This document shows positions 1 to 10,390 of a stretch of 64,000 nucleotides of DNA, one piece after another. The notes beneath the pieces were generated by a model. That model worked only from the letters and a program-made list of their open reading frames with translations, searched no databases and was not told the origin of the DNA. How positions within the stretch are numbered: the stretch's first letter is position 1; every line of letters begins with the position of its first letter. The position numbers and the translations under genes were made by a program. Source of the stretch: Spirosoma telluris (GTDB taxonomy: Bacteria > Bacteroidota > Bacteroidia > Cytophagales > Spirosomataceae); the NCBI GenBank assembly GCA_003259005.1, contig QLII01000001.1, positions 806,001 through 870,000 of the forward strand, given 5' to 3'.

Positions 1-254
1 GAAACCGGGAAACTAGCTGAATTGGCCAGAGCGATTGGTTTAAACCCATTTAAGCGACTTTTACTCAAACACAATGCGCAAAAGCCTGTTTTTCGGGTGA
101 TAACCGGTTTCTCGTTCGGGTTAGTCAACTCAACGAAGAAACAATGTTTATTTACGAAACCAGCGAACGAACTCAGCCGGGTGAGAAACAGCCTAAAGAG
201 ACGTATACGTCAGAATTTCGAGCGTTGCTTCGCGATTTTTACCTGATTTTCTGA
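1..254 (+). CDS. 3' end of an unidentified protein (5' cut by window edge)
   Basis: Frame 1 is open from the first base and reads ...LARAIGLNPFKRLLLKHN; after the T-run near 85-92 the continuation lies in frame 3 and ends VSQLNEETMFIYETSER...RALLRDFYLIF at a TGA at 252-254. Adding one T to the run joins the two into about 85 residues with no internal stop. The tail is charged and looks soluble, with no motif I recognise, so I give no function. The join is inferred from how well both halves read and from the same fault in neighbouring genes. The start lies outside the window. Confidence 0.5.
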
Positions 255-321
255 AAACTCTGCGACCTTTGCAATAATCGTTGCGCACATTGCCAATAAG
301 CCGGTGCGTTTTAGGAAAAAT

Positions 322-1317
322 ATGCCAGAATTGCTTCAACTGACCGTTCTAATTCCACTCTACAACGAAGATGAGTCGCTGCCTGAATTGCACGACTGGA
401 TCGTGCGGGTGGTGACAGAACATCAGTTTACCTATGAAATCCTGTTCGTTGATGATGGCAGCACCGATGATTCGTGGGCTGTTATTGAACGACTGGCGAG
501 CACAAATCCAGCTGTACGAGGTATTCGGTTTAACCGGAATTATGGTAAAACGGCGGCTCTACAAACCGGCTTTCAGGCTGTACGTGGTCAGGTTGTCATT
601 ACAATGGATGCCGATTTGCAGGACAGTCCCGACGAAATTCCGGAATTGTACCGTATGATTACCGAAGGGAAATACGATCTTGTTTCAGGCTGGAAACAGA
701 AACGATATGATCCCATTACGAAGACCCTGCCAACGAAACTCTTTAATTCGGTATCCCGCTGGATTTCGGGCGTGCCCCTGCATGATTTTAACTGCGGTCT
801 GAAAGCGTATCGCCAGAAAGTCGTGAAAACGATTGCGCCAACGCTGTATGGGGACATGCACCGTAACCTGCCGATTGTAGCCAACTGGAACGGCTTTGGA
901 AAGATTGGCGAGAAGGTGGTTCAGCATCGGGCGCGCAAATACGGAACTACGAAATTTGGCCTGGAGCGCTTTGTCAATGGTTTTCTGGACGTACTGGTCA
1001 TAGCCTTCGTTCAAAAATTCAGTAAGCGACCCATGCACTTTTTTGGTACGTTTGGAACCTTGTCGTTTTTTGTCGGTACGGTTCTGGCCGTATGGCTGAT
1101 CGTAGACAAACTGATTAATATTGCGCAGGGGGTTAAATTTCGAAATGCTACCGATAACCCACTGTTCTATTTTGGTTTAGTAGCGATAATCCTGGGCGTC
1201 CAGTTGTTCCTGGCGGGATTTCTGGGCGAAATGCTGGTTCGGCAGTCGCTGGGTAAATCGAGTGATTCGCAGGTTGCCGAGCGTATCGGTTTTTCAGAAC
1301 AAAACGTGTCGATCTAA
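322..1317 (+). CDS. Family 2 glycosyltransferase, polyprenyl-phosphate type (GtrB/DPM1-like)
   Basis: Probably moves a sugar from a nucleotide-sugar to undecaprenyl phosphate on the inner face of the cytoplasmic membrane. A GT-A domain fills about residues 5-190, with VLIPLYNEDESL near the N-terminus, the nucleotide-binding FVDDGSTDD, and the metal-binding MDADLQD near residue 95. Two membrane helices follow at about 240-262 and 282-307, as in GtrB, ArnC and DPM1 relatives. Length (331 aa) is normal. I chose the ATG at 322 over an in-frame GTG at 304, because the homology-like part starts just after it. The acceptor sugar cannot be told from sequence. Confidence 0.88.
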   Translation: MPELLQLTVLIPLYNEDESLPELHDWIVRVVTEHQFTYEILFVDDGSTDDSWAVIERLASTNPAVRGIRFNRNYGKTAALQTGFQAVRGQVVITMDADLQDSPDEIPELYRMITEGKYDLVSGWKQKRYDPITKTLPTKLFNSVSRWISGVPLHDFNCGLKAYRQKVVKTIAPTLYGDMHRNLPIVANWNGFGKIGEKVVQHRARKYGTTKFGLERFVNGFLDVLVIAFVQKFSKRPMHFFGTFGTLSFFVGTVLAVWLIVDKLINIAQGVKFRNATDNPLFYFGLVAIILGVQLFLAGFLGEMLVRQSLGKSSDSQVAERIGFSEQNVSI

Positions 1318-1365
1318 AGTCGACGTTTATGTATAAATAAATAACAACTTCTCTAGTAAAAAGCA

Positions 1366-1966
1366 ATGAAGAGTAATTTTAAGGCCCACCCATGGCATGG
1401 TATTCCAATAGGCGAATTAGCGCCAAAGCAAGTGACCTGCTTTATCGAGATTGTACCGACTGATACTGTTAAATACGAAATTGATAAAACAACGGGCTAC
1501 CTCAAAATCGACCGCCCCAGCAATACTCCAATGTACTTCCTGCGCTGTATGGTTTTATCCCACAAACGTACTGTGGCGATCAGATTGCCAAACTTGCCAG
1601 TGATAAATCGGGCCGTGTTGTTGAAATGGGCGATGGTGACCCCTCGACATCTGCGTACTGACCGAGCGAGAGATTACCCATGGTGACCTGATCCTGCAAG
1701 CTATCCCCATTGGTGGTTTTCGGCTTATCGACAAAGGGGAAGCCGATGATAAAATCATTGCTGTCCTGAAAGGTGACGCCATGTACGGTCAATATACCGA
1801 ACTGGGCCAACTACCCGAAGCTGTCGTAAAACGGTTACGCCACTACTTCCTGACCTACAAAAACCTGCCCGAAGAACCTGCCGTTATGGAGCTGGCGAAT
1901 ATCTATGGTCAGGCCGAAGCCTGGGAAGTTATTCAAACGTCGATCAATGATTATAAGCTGATGTAA
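1366..1966 (+). CDS. ppa: Inorganic pyrophosphatase (family I), two apparent frameshifts
   Basis: Hydrolyses the pyrophosphate made in biosynthesis to two phosphates in the cytoplasm. The protein starts HPWHGIPIGE, carries KYEIDKTTGYLKIDRP, then YGFIPQTYCGDQ and the signature EMGDGDPLDICVL with its metal-binding aspartates, and ends SINDYKLM, about 200 aa after repair. The reading frame changes at CCCC runs at 1515-1518 and 1640-1643; one extra C at each gives a complete enzyme with all active-site residues. An essential gene like this is very unlikely to be dead, so I read the breaks as assembly errors. The next gene is separated by a hairpin. Confidence 0.9.
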
Positions 1967-2009
1967 TAAGAAGACCATTCGTCCGCTTTTTTTTACACTT
2001 AACATTTTT

Positions 2010-2042
2010 ATAGCCTGGGAATTTACTTCCGGGCTATATTTG
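2010..2042 (+). terminator. Hairpin after ppa, overlapping a TATATTTG promoter-like element
   Basis: The arms tagcctgggaa (2011-2021) and ttccgggcta (2027-2036) pair with one bulge and lie between ppa and sppA. The sequence TATATTTG at 2035-2042 also fits the Bacteroidota -7 element TAnnTTTG and could drive sppA. The two readings overlap and I cannot separate them; no strong T-run follows. Confidence 0.35.
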
Positions 2043-2082
2043 TAATAACCTGTTAACAAGGTTCTTTTATTTATTCTAATTC

Positions 2083-3846
2083 ATGCGACAGTTTCTTAAA
2101 TACGTTCTGGCCACGCTAGTCGGCCTGGTACTGTTTTCGTTTGTTGGCTTTCTATTGCTGATTGGCCTGGCAGCGGCCTTGTCGTCGTCAGGTGATCAGA
2201 AAGTCGATATAAAGTCGAATTCGGTACTGAAAATAAATTTAGACAAACCCATTGAAGAGCGTAGCAACGAAAACCCATTTGAGGGCTTTGGGCCGTTTCA
2301 GGGAACGGGTGATGCGATTGGTCTGGTTGAAATAAAACAGGCCTTAAAGGCAGCTAAAGAAGATAAAAACATCGAAGGCATCTATCTTCAGTCAGAAGAT
2401 CCGATGGCGGGCTGGGCTACCGTTGAGGAGGTTCGCAATGCGCTGATTGACTTTAAACAGTCGAAAAAATTTGTTTACGCCTACGCCGAGGGCATGAGCG
2501 AAAAAGGGTATTACCTCGCATCGGTAGCCGATAAAATTTACTTAAACCCTGTTGGGGAACTGGAATGGAACGGGCTTAATGCCGAACTGTCATTCTTTAA
2601 AGGCACGCTCGATAAATTAGGGCTGAAACCTGAGATTTTCCGGGGGGGAGTTCAAAAGTGCGGTCGAACCCTTCATCCGTGAAAACATGAGCGAGCCGAA
2701 TAAACGCCAGGTCACGTCGTTTATGAACTCGATCAACGACCACATGCTGGTTCGGGTGGCACAAAGTCGGGGTCTTCGGGTCGATTCGCTGAAACGATAT
2801 GCGGACAACCTGACCATTCAGAAACCTGAAGATGCCCTTCGTACCAAACTGATTACGAATGTGGGCTATCAGGACGAACTGGAAGCGGTGATTCGGAAAC
2901 AGTTGGATATTGACGAGAAAAAGAAAATCAACTACGTCTCGCTCAGCAAATACGAAAAAGTAGAAAAAAGACGATGAGGGTACATCAGGTAAAAACCGCA
3001 TTGCTGTTATTGTAGCCTCTGGTGATATACACTCGGGTAAAAGTGGCGATAATAGTATTGGTTCCGAAACGATTGTTGAGGAATTGCGCAAAGCCCGCTT
3101 AGATGATAAAGTGAAAGCGATTGTGCTGCGGGTTAACTCGGGTGGCGGCAGCGCCCTGGCATCGGACGTGATGTATCGCGAAGTTGAATTAGCCAAGAAA
3201 GCCAAGCCGGTTATTGGCTCGATGTCCGATTATGCGGCTTCGGGCGGGTATTATATGCTCATGGGTTGCAACAAGATTGTGGCACAACCCAATACGATTA
3301 CGGCTCCATTGGCGTCTTCTCACTACTATTCAATACCGAAACCTTCTTCAAAGATAAACTCGGTATTACCTATGATCGGGTGAAAACCAATGAGAACGCC
3401 GATTTTCCGACGGGCACGCACGAAATGACACCCTTTCAGAAACAGACCATGCAACGGTCGACCGAGCGGATTTATGCGCAATTTACAAGCAAAGCAGCCT
3501 CAGGCCGTAAACTGCCTGTCGACAGTATCCGGGCAATCGCCGGTGGTCGCGTCTGGACCGGTAGCCAGGGTAAAGCCATCGGACTGGTCGATAAACTGGG
3601 TGGATTGGAGGATGCGATTGTGTTGGCAGCCCAATCGGCTAAACTCAAAGAAGGGACTATAAACTGAGATACCAACCCCGGAAAAAACCATTCTTCGAGC
3701 AAGTGATGAGCTCATTTGGTGGGGATGAAGACAGCAAGATTCAGGCTCAGCTTGGTGAACTGGCTCCTTATGTAAAATACCTGAAAAAACTCAAAACACT
3801 CGAAGGTATTCAAATGCGAATGCCTTTTGAGATCGAGATTCGATAA
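2083..3846 (+). CDS. sppA: Signal peptide peptidase SppA, long (67K) type, four apparent frameshifts
   Basis: A membrane-anchored serine protease that degrades leftover signal peptides. One N-terminal membrane helix (about residues 8-34) is followed by two ClpP-like domains. The first holds the general-base region MSEKGYYLASVADKIYLNP; the second holds the nucleophile region SMSDYAASGGYY and then TGSIGVFSLLFNTE. Repaired length is about 588 aa, normal for the long type. Frames change at G7 (2642-2648), an A-run near 2965, GG near 3302 and GGG near 3655. Adding one G at each G-run restores the frame; the A-run needs either one fewer or two more A. The true end is the TAA at 3844-3846, after EIEIR. 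Confidence 0.88.
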
Positions 3847-3852
3847 AAAGTG

Positions 3853-3902
3853 GTCATTTGTAGTCATTTAGTCCTCGCATACAATCAATGACTACAAATG
3901 AC
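3853..3902. repeat. Intergenic inverted repeat downstream of sppA
   Basis: Perfect 16-bp arms gtcatttgtagtcatt (3853-3868) and their complement at 3887-3902, separated by 18 bases. The left arm itself contains a near-repeated gtcattt unit, and a further copy of the unit sits just outside the right arm. There is no T-run, so it is more an mRNA-end hairpin or repeat element than a classical terminator. Confidence 0.6.
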
Positions 3903-3944
3903 AATTAAATGACAAAAGCCTTAAAGTTGGATTACCTATCGTTA

Positions 3945-3998
3945 GACCCATACGATCCTTAAACCGCTACCGCGGCCCGGCGTATGGGTCTTTTTTTT
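3945..3998 (+). terminator. Rho-independent terminator
   Basis: Arms gacccatacg (3945-3954) and cgtatgggtc (3981-3990) are perfectly complementary and are followed by eight T (3991-3998). The loop region is GC-rich and may add a second small stem. It ends transcription from the sppA side before the AraC-type gene at 4027. Confidence 0.8.
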
Positions 3999-4026
3999 AT
4001 CTTGCGTATCCCAACAACTGCCCTTA

Positions 4027-5235
4027 ATGCAAACGCTTCCCATCCATCTTGATCTATTCGCTCTCATCATTTTTCTGGGTGTAGCACAGGGTCTATTCCT
4101 GGGGATTTTCTTCCTGACGGGTGGGCGGGGAAAGAATATGTCGAATCGGTGTCATGGGTTGTTTATGCTGGTCTTATCGGCGATCAGCGGAGAAATAGTT
4201 CTGAACTATACAAACTACACATTTCGCTTACTGTGGCTGGGCGATTTTTCGGAGCCATTCAATTTTTTATTAGGGCCGCTCTTCTACTTTTTCGTTTTCA
4301 GTCGACTCTGGCAGCGTTTGCCCCATCGCTGGGGATGGCATTTGGTTCCGTTTGGCATCTGGCTGATTAATTCGGCGACCTGGATGTATCAGCCTATTGA
4401 GTTCAAATACAACTCGTATATCAATTCACAGCATCCCGAATTACCATTTATACGGCAACATATCAAATGGGAGGATGATTTTACGGGGCTTCGTGATTTC
4501 ATCAGCGAGATGACGCTCATTAGTTGTTTTATCTATGCGATTCTGGCGTTGCTGGCTATACGGAAGGCAAGCCAGCAAGACCCGACACTACGCTCATCAG
4601 CTAAATGGAAAGCCCTTCGTTTGCCGAGTTGGTTGTTTGCTCTTGTACCCTTCCTGATTGCCCTGGTCAAGCCGCAGTTCGTCAATGATGTAGGGGATTA
4701 TTTGCTGGCAACGTACATCGCGATTACGATCTATACGAATAGTTTTTTAGTAATGAGTCGGTCTGATTTTTTTCGGGATGAACCGCCTGTTGAACCGAAT
4801 ATTATGGAACCGGAGTCATCAGCCGAACCCAAAAAGAAATACGAGAAATCGGCCTTGTCGGAAGAAGTTGAAGATGCTGTTCTGACAAAACTAGCCCGAT
4901 TGCTTGAAGCAGAAAAACCGTATCTCGAAAGTGATCTGTCGCTACCAAAACTCGCTGGACGGCTAAACACAAGTCCGCACCATTTGTCTCAATTACTTAA
5001 TGATCGGCTGGGACAGAATTTTTTCGACTGGCTGGCTACCTACCGAATTGCCGAAGCACAGCGACTGCTAACGGATGCGGCTACGGCCAATTTAAAAATT
5101 GATGAGATTGCAGAACGAGTTGGGTATAATTCCCCATCGGCTTTCCATACAGCCTTTAAACGACTCACGAACCAGACCCCAGCACAGTACCGGGCTAAGG
5201 ATCTGGGCGGTACGGCATTCCGGCAGAGAGCGTAA
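4027..5235 (+). CDS. Membrane-anchored AraC-family transcription regulator
   Basis: The first 240 or so residues are strongly hydrophobic, with six or seven likely membrane helices (LDLFALIIFLGVAQGLFLG, FLLGPLFYFFVFSRLW and others). The last 110 residues form an AraC-type double helix-turn-helix, with LPKLAGRLNTSPHHLSQLLN as the first and IAERVGYNSPSAFHTAFKRL as the second, ending in TPAQYRAK. This plan is common in Bacteroidota and suggests a sensor in the membrane that binds DNA directly. The acyltransferase and PQQ dehydrogenase genes follow on the same strand and are plausible targets, but no operator was recognised. Confidence 0.85.
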   Translation: MQTLPIHLDLFALIIFLGVAQGLFLGIFFLTGGRGKNMSNRCHGLFMLVLSAISGEIVLNYTNYTFRLLWLGDFSEPFNFLLGPLFYFFVFSRLWQRLPHRWGWHLVPFGIWLINSATWMYQPIEFKYNSYINSQHPELPFIRQHIKWEDDFTGLRDFISEMTLISCFIYAILALLAIRKASQQDPTLRSSAKWKALRLPSWLFALVPFLIALVKPQFVNDVGDYLLATYIAITIYTNSFLVMSRSDFFRDEPPVEPNIMEPESSAEPKKKYEKSALSEEVEDAVLTKLARLLEAEKPYLESDLSLPKLAGRLNTSPHHLSQLLNDRLGQNFFDWLATYRIAEAQRLLTDAATANLKIDEIAERVGYNSPSAFHTAFKRLTNQTPAQYRAKDLGGTAFRQRA

Positions 5236-5348
5236 AGCCTGAAAAGAGTGCTTCCCGGTCGGCGCGAACTTCGTTATTGTCGGGACATAGGTCGTTTGAG
5301 GGATGTTGAGGCCACCTTTGAGCCATCAAACCAACTTAACTCAAACGT

Positions 5349-6572
5349 ATGCAACTCTCTGACTTGCAACCGCATGTTCTTACCTCAGCACCCCCTGCTC
5401 CTGGTCAACGCCGGTACGATCTCGACTGGCTTCGGATCATCGCTATTCTGACCCTGATCTTTTACCATACCGGTATGATCTATGTCTCCTGGGGCTTTCA
5501 TATCAAAAGCGCAGAGCATAGTTTGCCTATGGAATACGTAATGAGCTGGCTTCATCGCTGGCGTATGCCGTTGCTGTTTTTCATTTCTGGGGCCGGTACG
5601 TTCTTCGCGCTCAAAAAACGTTCTTATGGGACATATGCAGGGGAACGCGTTCGGCGGTTGTTTGTGCCACTGGTGTTTGGAATGTTCGTGATTGTGCCCC
5701 CTCAGATTTATGTCGAGTGGTTATTTCGGGGGCGATTTTCGGGGAGTTATACTGAGTTTTATCCCGAAGTATTTAAGTTTCAGCCGTACCAGGATGGCGG
5801 AGCCGGGGGAGCGTTTAGCTGGCACCACCTGTGGTTCATTTGTTACCTTTTCCTCTATTCGTTGCTGAGTATCCCGTTGTTCAAATGGCTTAAAAGTGAG
5901 TCTGGGCAACGTTTTACGGATAAAATTGGTCGACTCATTGCCCGACCCGGCGGGTCCTTATGGCTCGTTGGCCTTCTACTGTTCAACGATGTGCTGCTGG
6001 GTGGTTTATTTCCGCATGAAACCCATGCGCTGGTTAATGACTGGGCTTATTTTATGAAGAACCTGATCCTGTTCTGGTTAGGCTACCTGCTCATTAGCCG
6101 GCGAACTTTCTGGGAAACTATTGCCGATCAACGGCGCTACTTTCTGATCGCCACGGTTATCAGCACGGTAATTCTATACAGTTTCCGTTTTTTAGTTGAT
6201 CAGGATGCATTTGATAATTCCAGATTAGTCATAACTCTGTTCAGTTTTAATGGACTGGCCCTGACCTGGTTTTCGGTGCTGGCGACGATTGCGTATGGCT
6301 ACCGCTATCTGAACTGGAATCATCGGTTTCTGCCCCAATTGAACGAAGCCGTTTATCCATTCTACATCATTCACCAGACAGTTATTTTACTGATTGGTTA
6401 CTATGTGTTAACGAAAACCAGCTTGGGTGTTTATGATGGATTCCTGACGATCAGCCTTTCTTCGTTAGTAGCCTGTATAGTTATTTATGTACTGCTGATT
6501 CGTCCGTTTACACTAACACGAGTCCTGTTTGGCCTCAAAGCAAGGGAAGCCCAAAAACAACCAAACAACTGA
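5349..6572 (+). CDS. Acyltransferase family 3 membrane protein (OpgC-like)
   Basis: A multi-pass inner-membrane protein of the acyltransferase 3 group, which transfers acyl or succinyl groups to sugars. It opens with YDLDWLRIIAILTLIFYHTG, which holds the conserved histidine of the family, then about ten hydrophobic segments to LLIRPFTLTRVLFGL. Length (407 aa) is normal. The ATG at 5349 is chosen because it precedes the first conserved block by a short polar stretch. The stop lies three bases before the PQQ dehydrogenase start, so the two are probably translated together. The acceptor is unknown; a periplasmic glycan is a reasonable guess. Confidence 0.8.
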   Translation: MQLSDLQPHVLTSAPPAPGQRRYDLDWLRIIAILTLIFYHTGMIYVSWGFHIKSAEHSLPMEYVMSWLHRWRMPLLFFISGAGTFFALKKRSYGTYAGERVRRLFVPLVFGMFVIVPPQIYVEWLFRGRFSGSYTEFYPEVFKFQPYQDGGAGGAFSWHHLWFICYLFLYSLLSIPLFKWLKSESGQRFTDKIGRLIARPGGSLWLVGLLLFNDVLLGGLFPHETHALVNDWAYFMKNLILFWLGYLLISRRTFWETIADQRRYFLIATVISTVILYSFRFLVDQDAFDNSRLVITLFSFNGLALTWFSVLATIAYGYRYLNWNHRFLPQLNEAVYPFYIIHQTVILLIGYYVLTKTSLGVYDGFLTISLSSLVACIVIYVLLIRPFTLTRVLFGLKAREAQKQPNN

Positions 6573-6575
6573 TTA

Positions 6576-8560
6576 ATGAACTACTTTAAGAAATACCCCA
6601 ACCTGAACATGCAAATAAGGCAACTTGCCTGTATCGTTGCTTTGTTGCTTAGTCAGACTATCGTCTTAATTGCTCAAACGGCACCCAAACCTGCTGCCGG
6701 TTCGGTTGAATGGCCTGCTTATGGAAATGATGCGGGGGGAATGCGGTATTCGCCCTTAACGCAAATCAATCCAGCAAACGTAAAGCAGTTAGCCGTGGCC
6801 TGGACATTTCGAACGGGCGAGTTAGACCACTATAAAGGTACCTCTGCGGAGGAAAAGGCAGCGTTCGAGGCTACACCTATTATGGTGGATGGGACGCTTT
6901 TCTTTAGTACTCCGACCTCACGGGTATTTGCGATAGATGCTGCTACGGGTCAGAAAAAATGGGAGTACAATCCCGATGTTTACCTGCGTCAGGATTTATC
7001 CGAATTAACGTCGAGAGGAGTTTCCTTTTGGCCATCACCGACTGATAAACAAGCCGCAAGTGTGCCCAAACGAATTTTTGTGGCCACCATCGACGGACGC
7101 CTGATTGGTTTGGATGCGCTTACCGGTAAACTAATTTCTACCTTCGGAAAAGCGGGGAGGGTGGATTTGCGGGAGGGCGTTGGCAATATAAGCGTGACGT
7201 CGCCACCGGCCGTTATTGGCAATACCCTCGTTGTGGGTTCGTCGATGGGCGACAATCAGCGGTTTAATTACGAACGGGGTGTAGTTCGGGCTTATGATGC
7301 GGTAACAGGTGCCTTACGCTGGAGTTGGGACCCGATCCCTCGCGTAAAGGGGAAGCTGGTTTCGATACCTGGAAAGGGCCCAGTGCCAGTCAAACGGGAG
7401 CCGCCAATGCCTGGTCCGTTATTTCGGCCGATGTCGAACGCGATCTTGTGTTTATTCCAACGACCAGTCCCAGCCCGGACTATTACGGTGGCGAACGACT
7501 TGGGAAGAATTTGTATGCCAGCTCCATTGTGGCCATTCGGGCATCTACCGGAAAAGTCGTCTGGAGTTTTCAGACGGTTCATCACGATTTATGGGACTAC
7601 GATAATGCTGCACAGCCCTTGCTATTTCCATTTACCCTCAATGGCAAAACCGTACCTGCCGTAGCGGTTGGTACGAAGATGGGTTTTGTCTTTATCCTGA
7701 ATCGGGAAACGGGTGTTCCCTTGTTACCCGTTGAAGAGCGTCGAGTGCCTAAATCGACGGTTCCGGGCGAAGAAGCATTCCCTACACAACCCTTTCCGAC
7801 AACGCTGCCTGCACTGGGTTTACAAAAAGTTGAAGCCTGGGGAATCACACCTGCCGATAAGGCCATTGCCCAGACTCGAATTGCTGGTCTTCAGTATAAC
7901 GGAATGTATACACCGCCTTCGCTTCAGGGGAGCCTGATGACACCGGGTAACGTGGGCGGTATTCACTGGGGGGGCATGTGTTATGATCCCGGATCGGGTC
8001 TGCTCATCACCAATGTTAACCGGATGGCAGCCGTCATCCGATTAGTAGAACGGGAGAAGCTTGCCGAATCGGTAAAAAATGATCAGGAGTTGCTTCGGGC
8101 CGAAACCGGGATGCAGTCAGGAACGCCTTATGTGTTGAAACGGAGCTATCTATTCACCAGAGATGAACGGGGAATTCAGATGCAAACGCCACCGCCCTGG
8201 GGAACGCTGGCTGCTATAAACCTACGGAAAGGAACATTGGAATGGGAAGTGCCCCTGGGTTACATGATGGATATCAGCAAGTATCCACAGGCTAAACAGT
8301 GGGGTTCGTTAAACTTCGGAGGTGCCATTACAACCGCAGGCGGACTTGTCTTTGTTGCCGCCAGTTTAGACGGCCATCTGCGCGCTTTTAAAACCCAGGA
8401 TGGCAGTCTTCAATGGGAAGTGCCACTCCCCGCAGGAGGCCAGGCAACCCCCATGACCTATCAGCTAAACGGGCAGCAATACGTGGTGATTGCCGCTGGT
8501 GGGCATGGAAAGCTGGGGACAAAACTGGGGGATTATCTGGTAGCGTACCGGTTACCTTAA
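6576..8560 (+). CDS. PQQ-dependent dehydrogenase (glucose/quinate DH-like beta-propeller), one apparent frameshift
   Basis: A periplasmic quinoprotein that oxidises an alcohol, sugar or cyclitol using pyrroloquinoline quinone. A signal peptide (IACIVALLLSQTIVL-like core after the ATG at 6609, which may be the true start) is followed by VEWPAYGNDAGGMRYSPLTQ and propeller blades with repeated tryptophan-docking motifs such as TGQKKWEY, TGALRWSWD and TGKVVWSFQ, then HHDLWDYDNAAQP near the active site. No membrane-bound N-terminal helices of the GcD type are present. One G is missing from the run at 7349-7352. About 660 aa. No PQQ synthesis genes are in the window. Confidence 0.85.
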
Positions 8561-8591
8561 TTTTAGGGAGAATCCTGCTTCAAATAGGTAG

Positions 8592-8628
8592 ACATCCAGC
8601 CAATTTCCGGGCTGGATGTTTTTGTTTG
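8592..8628 (+). terminator. Rho-independent terminator after the PQQ dehydrogenase
   Basis: Arms acatccagcc (8592-8601) and ggctggatgt (8610-8619) are perfectly complementary and are followed by a T-rich stretch. Confidence 0.8.
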
Positions 8629-8683
8629 TCCCCCCCGGTTCTATTTTTGACCCACTTACTCTATTAAACATTTACCCAGCGCT

Positions 8684-9678
8684 ATGCTTCGTACCGATTG
8701 GACCCGTGCTGAAATCGCCGAAATTTATAATTCACCCGTTCTGGACCTGATGTATCGGGCCGCTACCGTGCATCGCCAGCATCACGACCCGCAGGAAGTA
8801 CAGGTATGTACCCTGTTATCGGTTAAGACGGGTGGTTGCCCGAGGACTGTGCCTACTGTCCGCAGGCAGCCCGCTACCATACAGCCGTGAAAGTGCACAA
8901 ACTGATGGAGGTCAACGACGTATTAACGGCGGCACAACGTGCCAAAGACACGGGCAGCACCCGTTTCTGCATGGGGGCTGCCTGGCGCGAAGTGCGTGAC
9001 AACAGTGATTTCGATAAAGTGCTCGATATGGTGCAGGGCGTAAACGAAATGGGCCTTGAAGTCTGTTGTACACTGGGGATGCTTACCGAAAGCCAGGCAC
9101 AGAAACTTAAAGATGCTGGTCTGTATGCTTATAACCACAATCTCGATACGAGTGAAGAATTTTACGGCGACATCATCAGTACCCGTACCTACGATGATCG
9201 GTTAGATACACTTGGCCATGCCCGTAAAGCCGGTATTTCGGTTTGTTCTGGCGGAATTATTGGCATGGGTGAATCGGATCAGGATCGGATCGGGATGTTG
9301 CACACCCTGGCCACTTTACCACAACATCCGGAGTCTGTTCCGGTAAATGCACTGGTACCGGTAGAAGGAACACCTTTAGAAGACCAGCCACGAGTGTCGG
9401 TTTGGGAAATGATACGGATGATTGCTACGGCTCGTATTATTATGCCCAAAGCCATGGTTCGCCTTTCGGCTGGCCGCGTTCGGATGAATACGGAAGAGCA
9501 GGCATTGTGTTTCCTGGCAGGAGCCAACTCAATTTTCGCCGGTGACAAACTCCTGACGACACCCAATCCCGACGTAGACGCTGATCAACACTTATTTCAG
9601 ACCCTGAACATTCGCCCCCGTAAAGCGTTCAAAGATTCAACTCAACCGACTGTCGTGTTTGAGCAGATTCCGGTTTGA
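8684..9678 (+). CDS. bioB: Biotin synthase, one apparent frameshift
   Basis: Radical-SAM enzyme that inserts sulfur into dethiobiotin, the last step of biotin synthesis. The cluster-binding motif reads [12 protein letters not shown] (CxxxCxxC, about residue 51) once one C is added to the CCC at 8839-8841. Downstream are [22 protein letters not shown] and the C-terminal RLSAGRVRM, all typical of BioB. Length is about 332 aa. The ATG at 8684 starts shortly before [13 protein letters not shown], which matches the usual beginning. It stands alone between two terminators, so no other biotin genes are coupled to it here. Confidence 0.93.
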
Positions 9679-9713
9679 GGTAAATAAGTTGACTTTTGCT
9701 TAGCTAGTACGTC

Positions 9714-9743
9714 AAAGTAGCAGTCATGACTGCTACTTTTTTT
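9714..9743 (+). terminator. Rho-independent terminator after bioB
   Basis: The self-complementary stretch aaagtagcagtcatgactgc runs into gctactttttttt; the stem is about 11-12 bp with a very short loop and ends in seven T. Confidence 0.85.
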
Positions 9744-9773
9744 GTGTTAGGTTAATGCACAATCGGCCATCGT

Positions 9774-10352
9774 ATGCTTCCACCTTTTCTAATCGCAGAA
9801 CTCAATCGGGCAAACGTTTCGCCCGATCTAATGGAGCAAATTCTAAAGCACACTTCGTTTTTAGACGTAAAAAGTCAAACGCTGCTCGTTCGACCAGGAG
9901 ACGTGTGTGCTAATGTTTTTTTAGTTCTTTCTGGCGGCTTCGTGTGCCGGTATGTTGATGACGTTCTGGACATTGAGAAAACGATCAATTTTTACATGCC
10001 AGATCTGCATCCGTTCATGAGTTGTGTTGATAGTTTTTTCTCGGGCCTACCAACCCGCTGCGAACTACGGGCAATCAGCAACGCCACCTTGCTGACAATT
10101 TCAAAAAAAGATTTAGAAGCACTTGTCGCTACGGATATTCACTTTTTCAGGTTTTATCACTCTCTCGTTACAACAGCCTTGCAGGAGGAAAATGACTTCA
10201 AGCTTAAAATCATTTCCTACACCTCCGAACAACTATACCAATACCTTATTTCTACATTTCCGGGTATTATCCAGCGTGTCCCATCGCGCTTTATTGCTGA
10301 ATTTATGGGAATTTCGCCCGAGTGGTTAAGTAAACTGAAACACAAAATCTAA
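9774..10352 (+). CDS. Crp/Fnr-family regulator
   Basis: 192 aa with a cyclic-nucleotide-binding type beta-roll at about residues 20-120 (LLVRPGDVCANVFLVLSGGF is the typical strand pair) and a short C-terminal helix-turn-helix around IAEFMGISPEWLSKLKHK. No cysteine set for an Fe-S cluster is visible, so it is not a canonical oxygen sensor. It resembles the many small Crp-like regulators of Bacteroidota whose ligand is unknown. The next gene in the same direction is the DAPG hydrolase/FAD oxidase fusion, and an FNR-like palindrome lies between the two, so the regulator may control that gene. Confidence 0.82.
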   Translation: MLPPFLIAELNRANVSPDLMEQILKHTSFLDVKSQTLLVRPGDVCANVFLVLSGGFVCRYVDDVLDIEKTINFYMPDLHPFMSCVDSFFSGLPTRCELRAISNATLLTISKKDLEALVATDIHFFRFYHSLVTTALQEENDFKLKIISYTSEQLYQYLISTFPGIIQRVPSRFIAEFMGISPEWLSKLKHKI

Positions 10353-10390
10353 ACATCCTTGCCCTACACAGCCTACGGCCAGAACGATTT

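Noticed and set aside
2597..3205. 202-residue open frame on the minus strand
   Set aside because: It is antisense to sppA, whose repaired protein is clearly the real product.
2083..3846. Multiple reading-frame changes in sppA as programmed frameshifting or a decayed gene
   Set aside because: The breaks fall at plain homopolymers with no slippery heptamer plus downstream structure, all domains and catalytic residues are present, and the same fault occurs in many unrelated genes.
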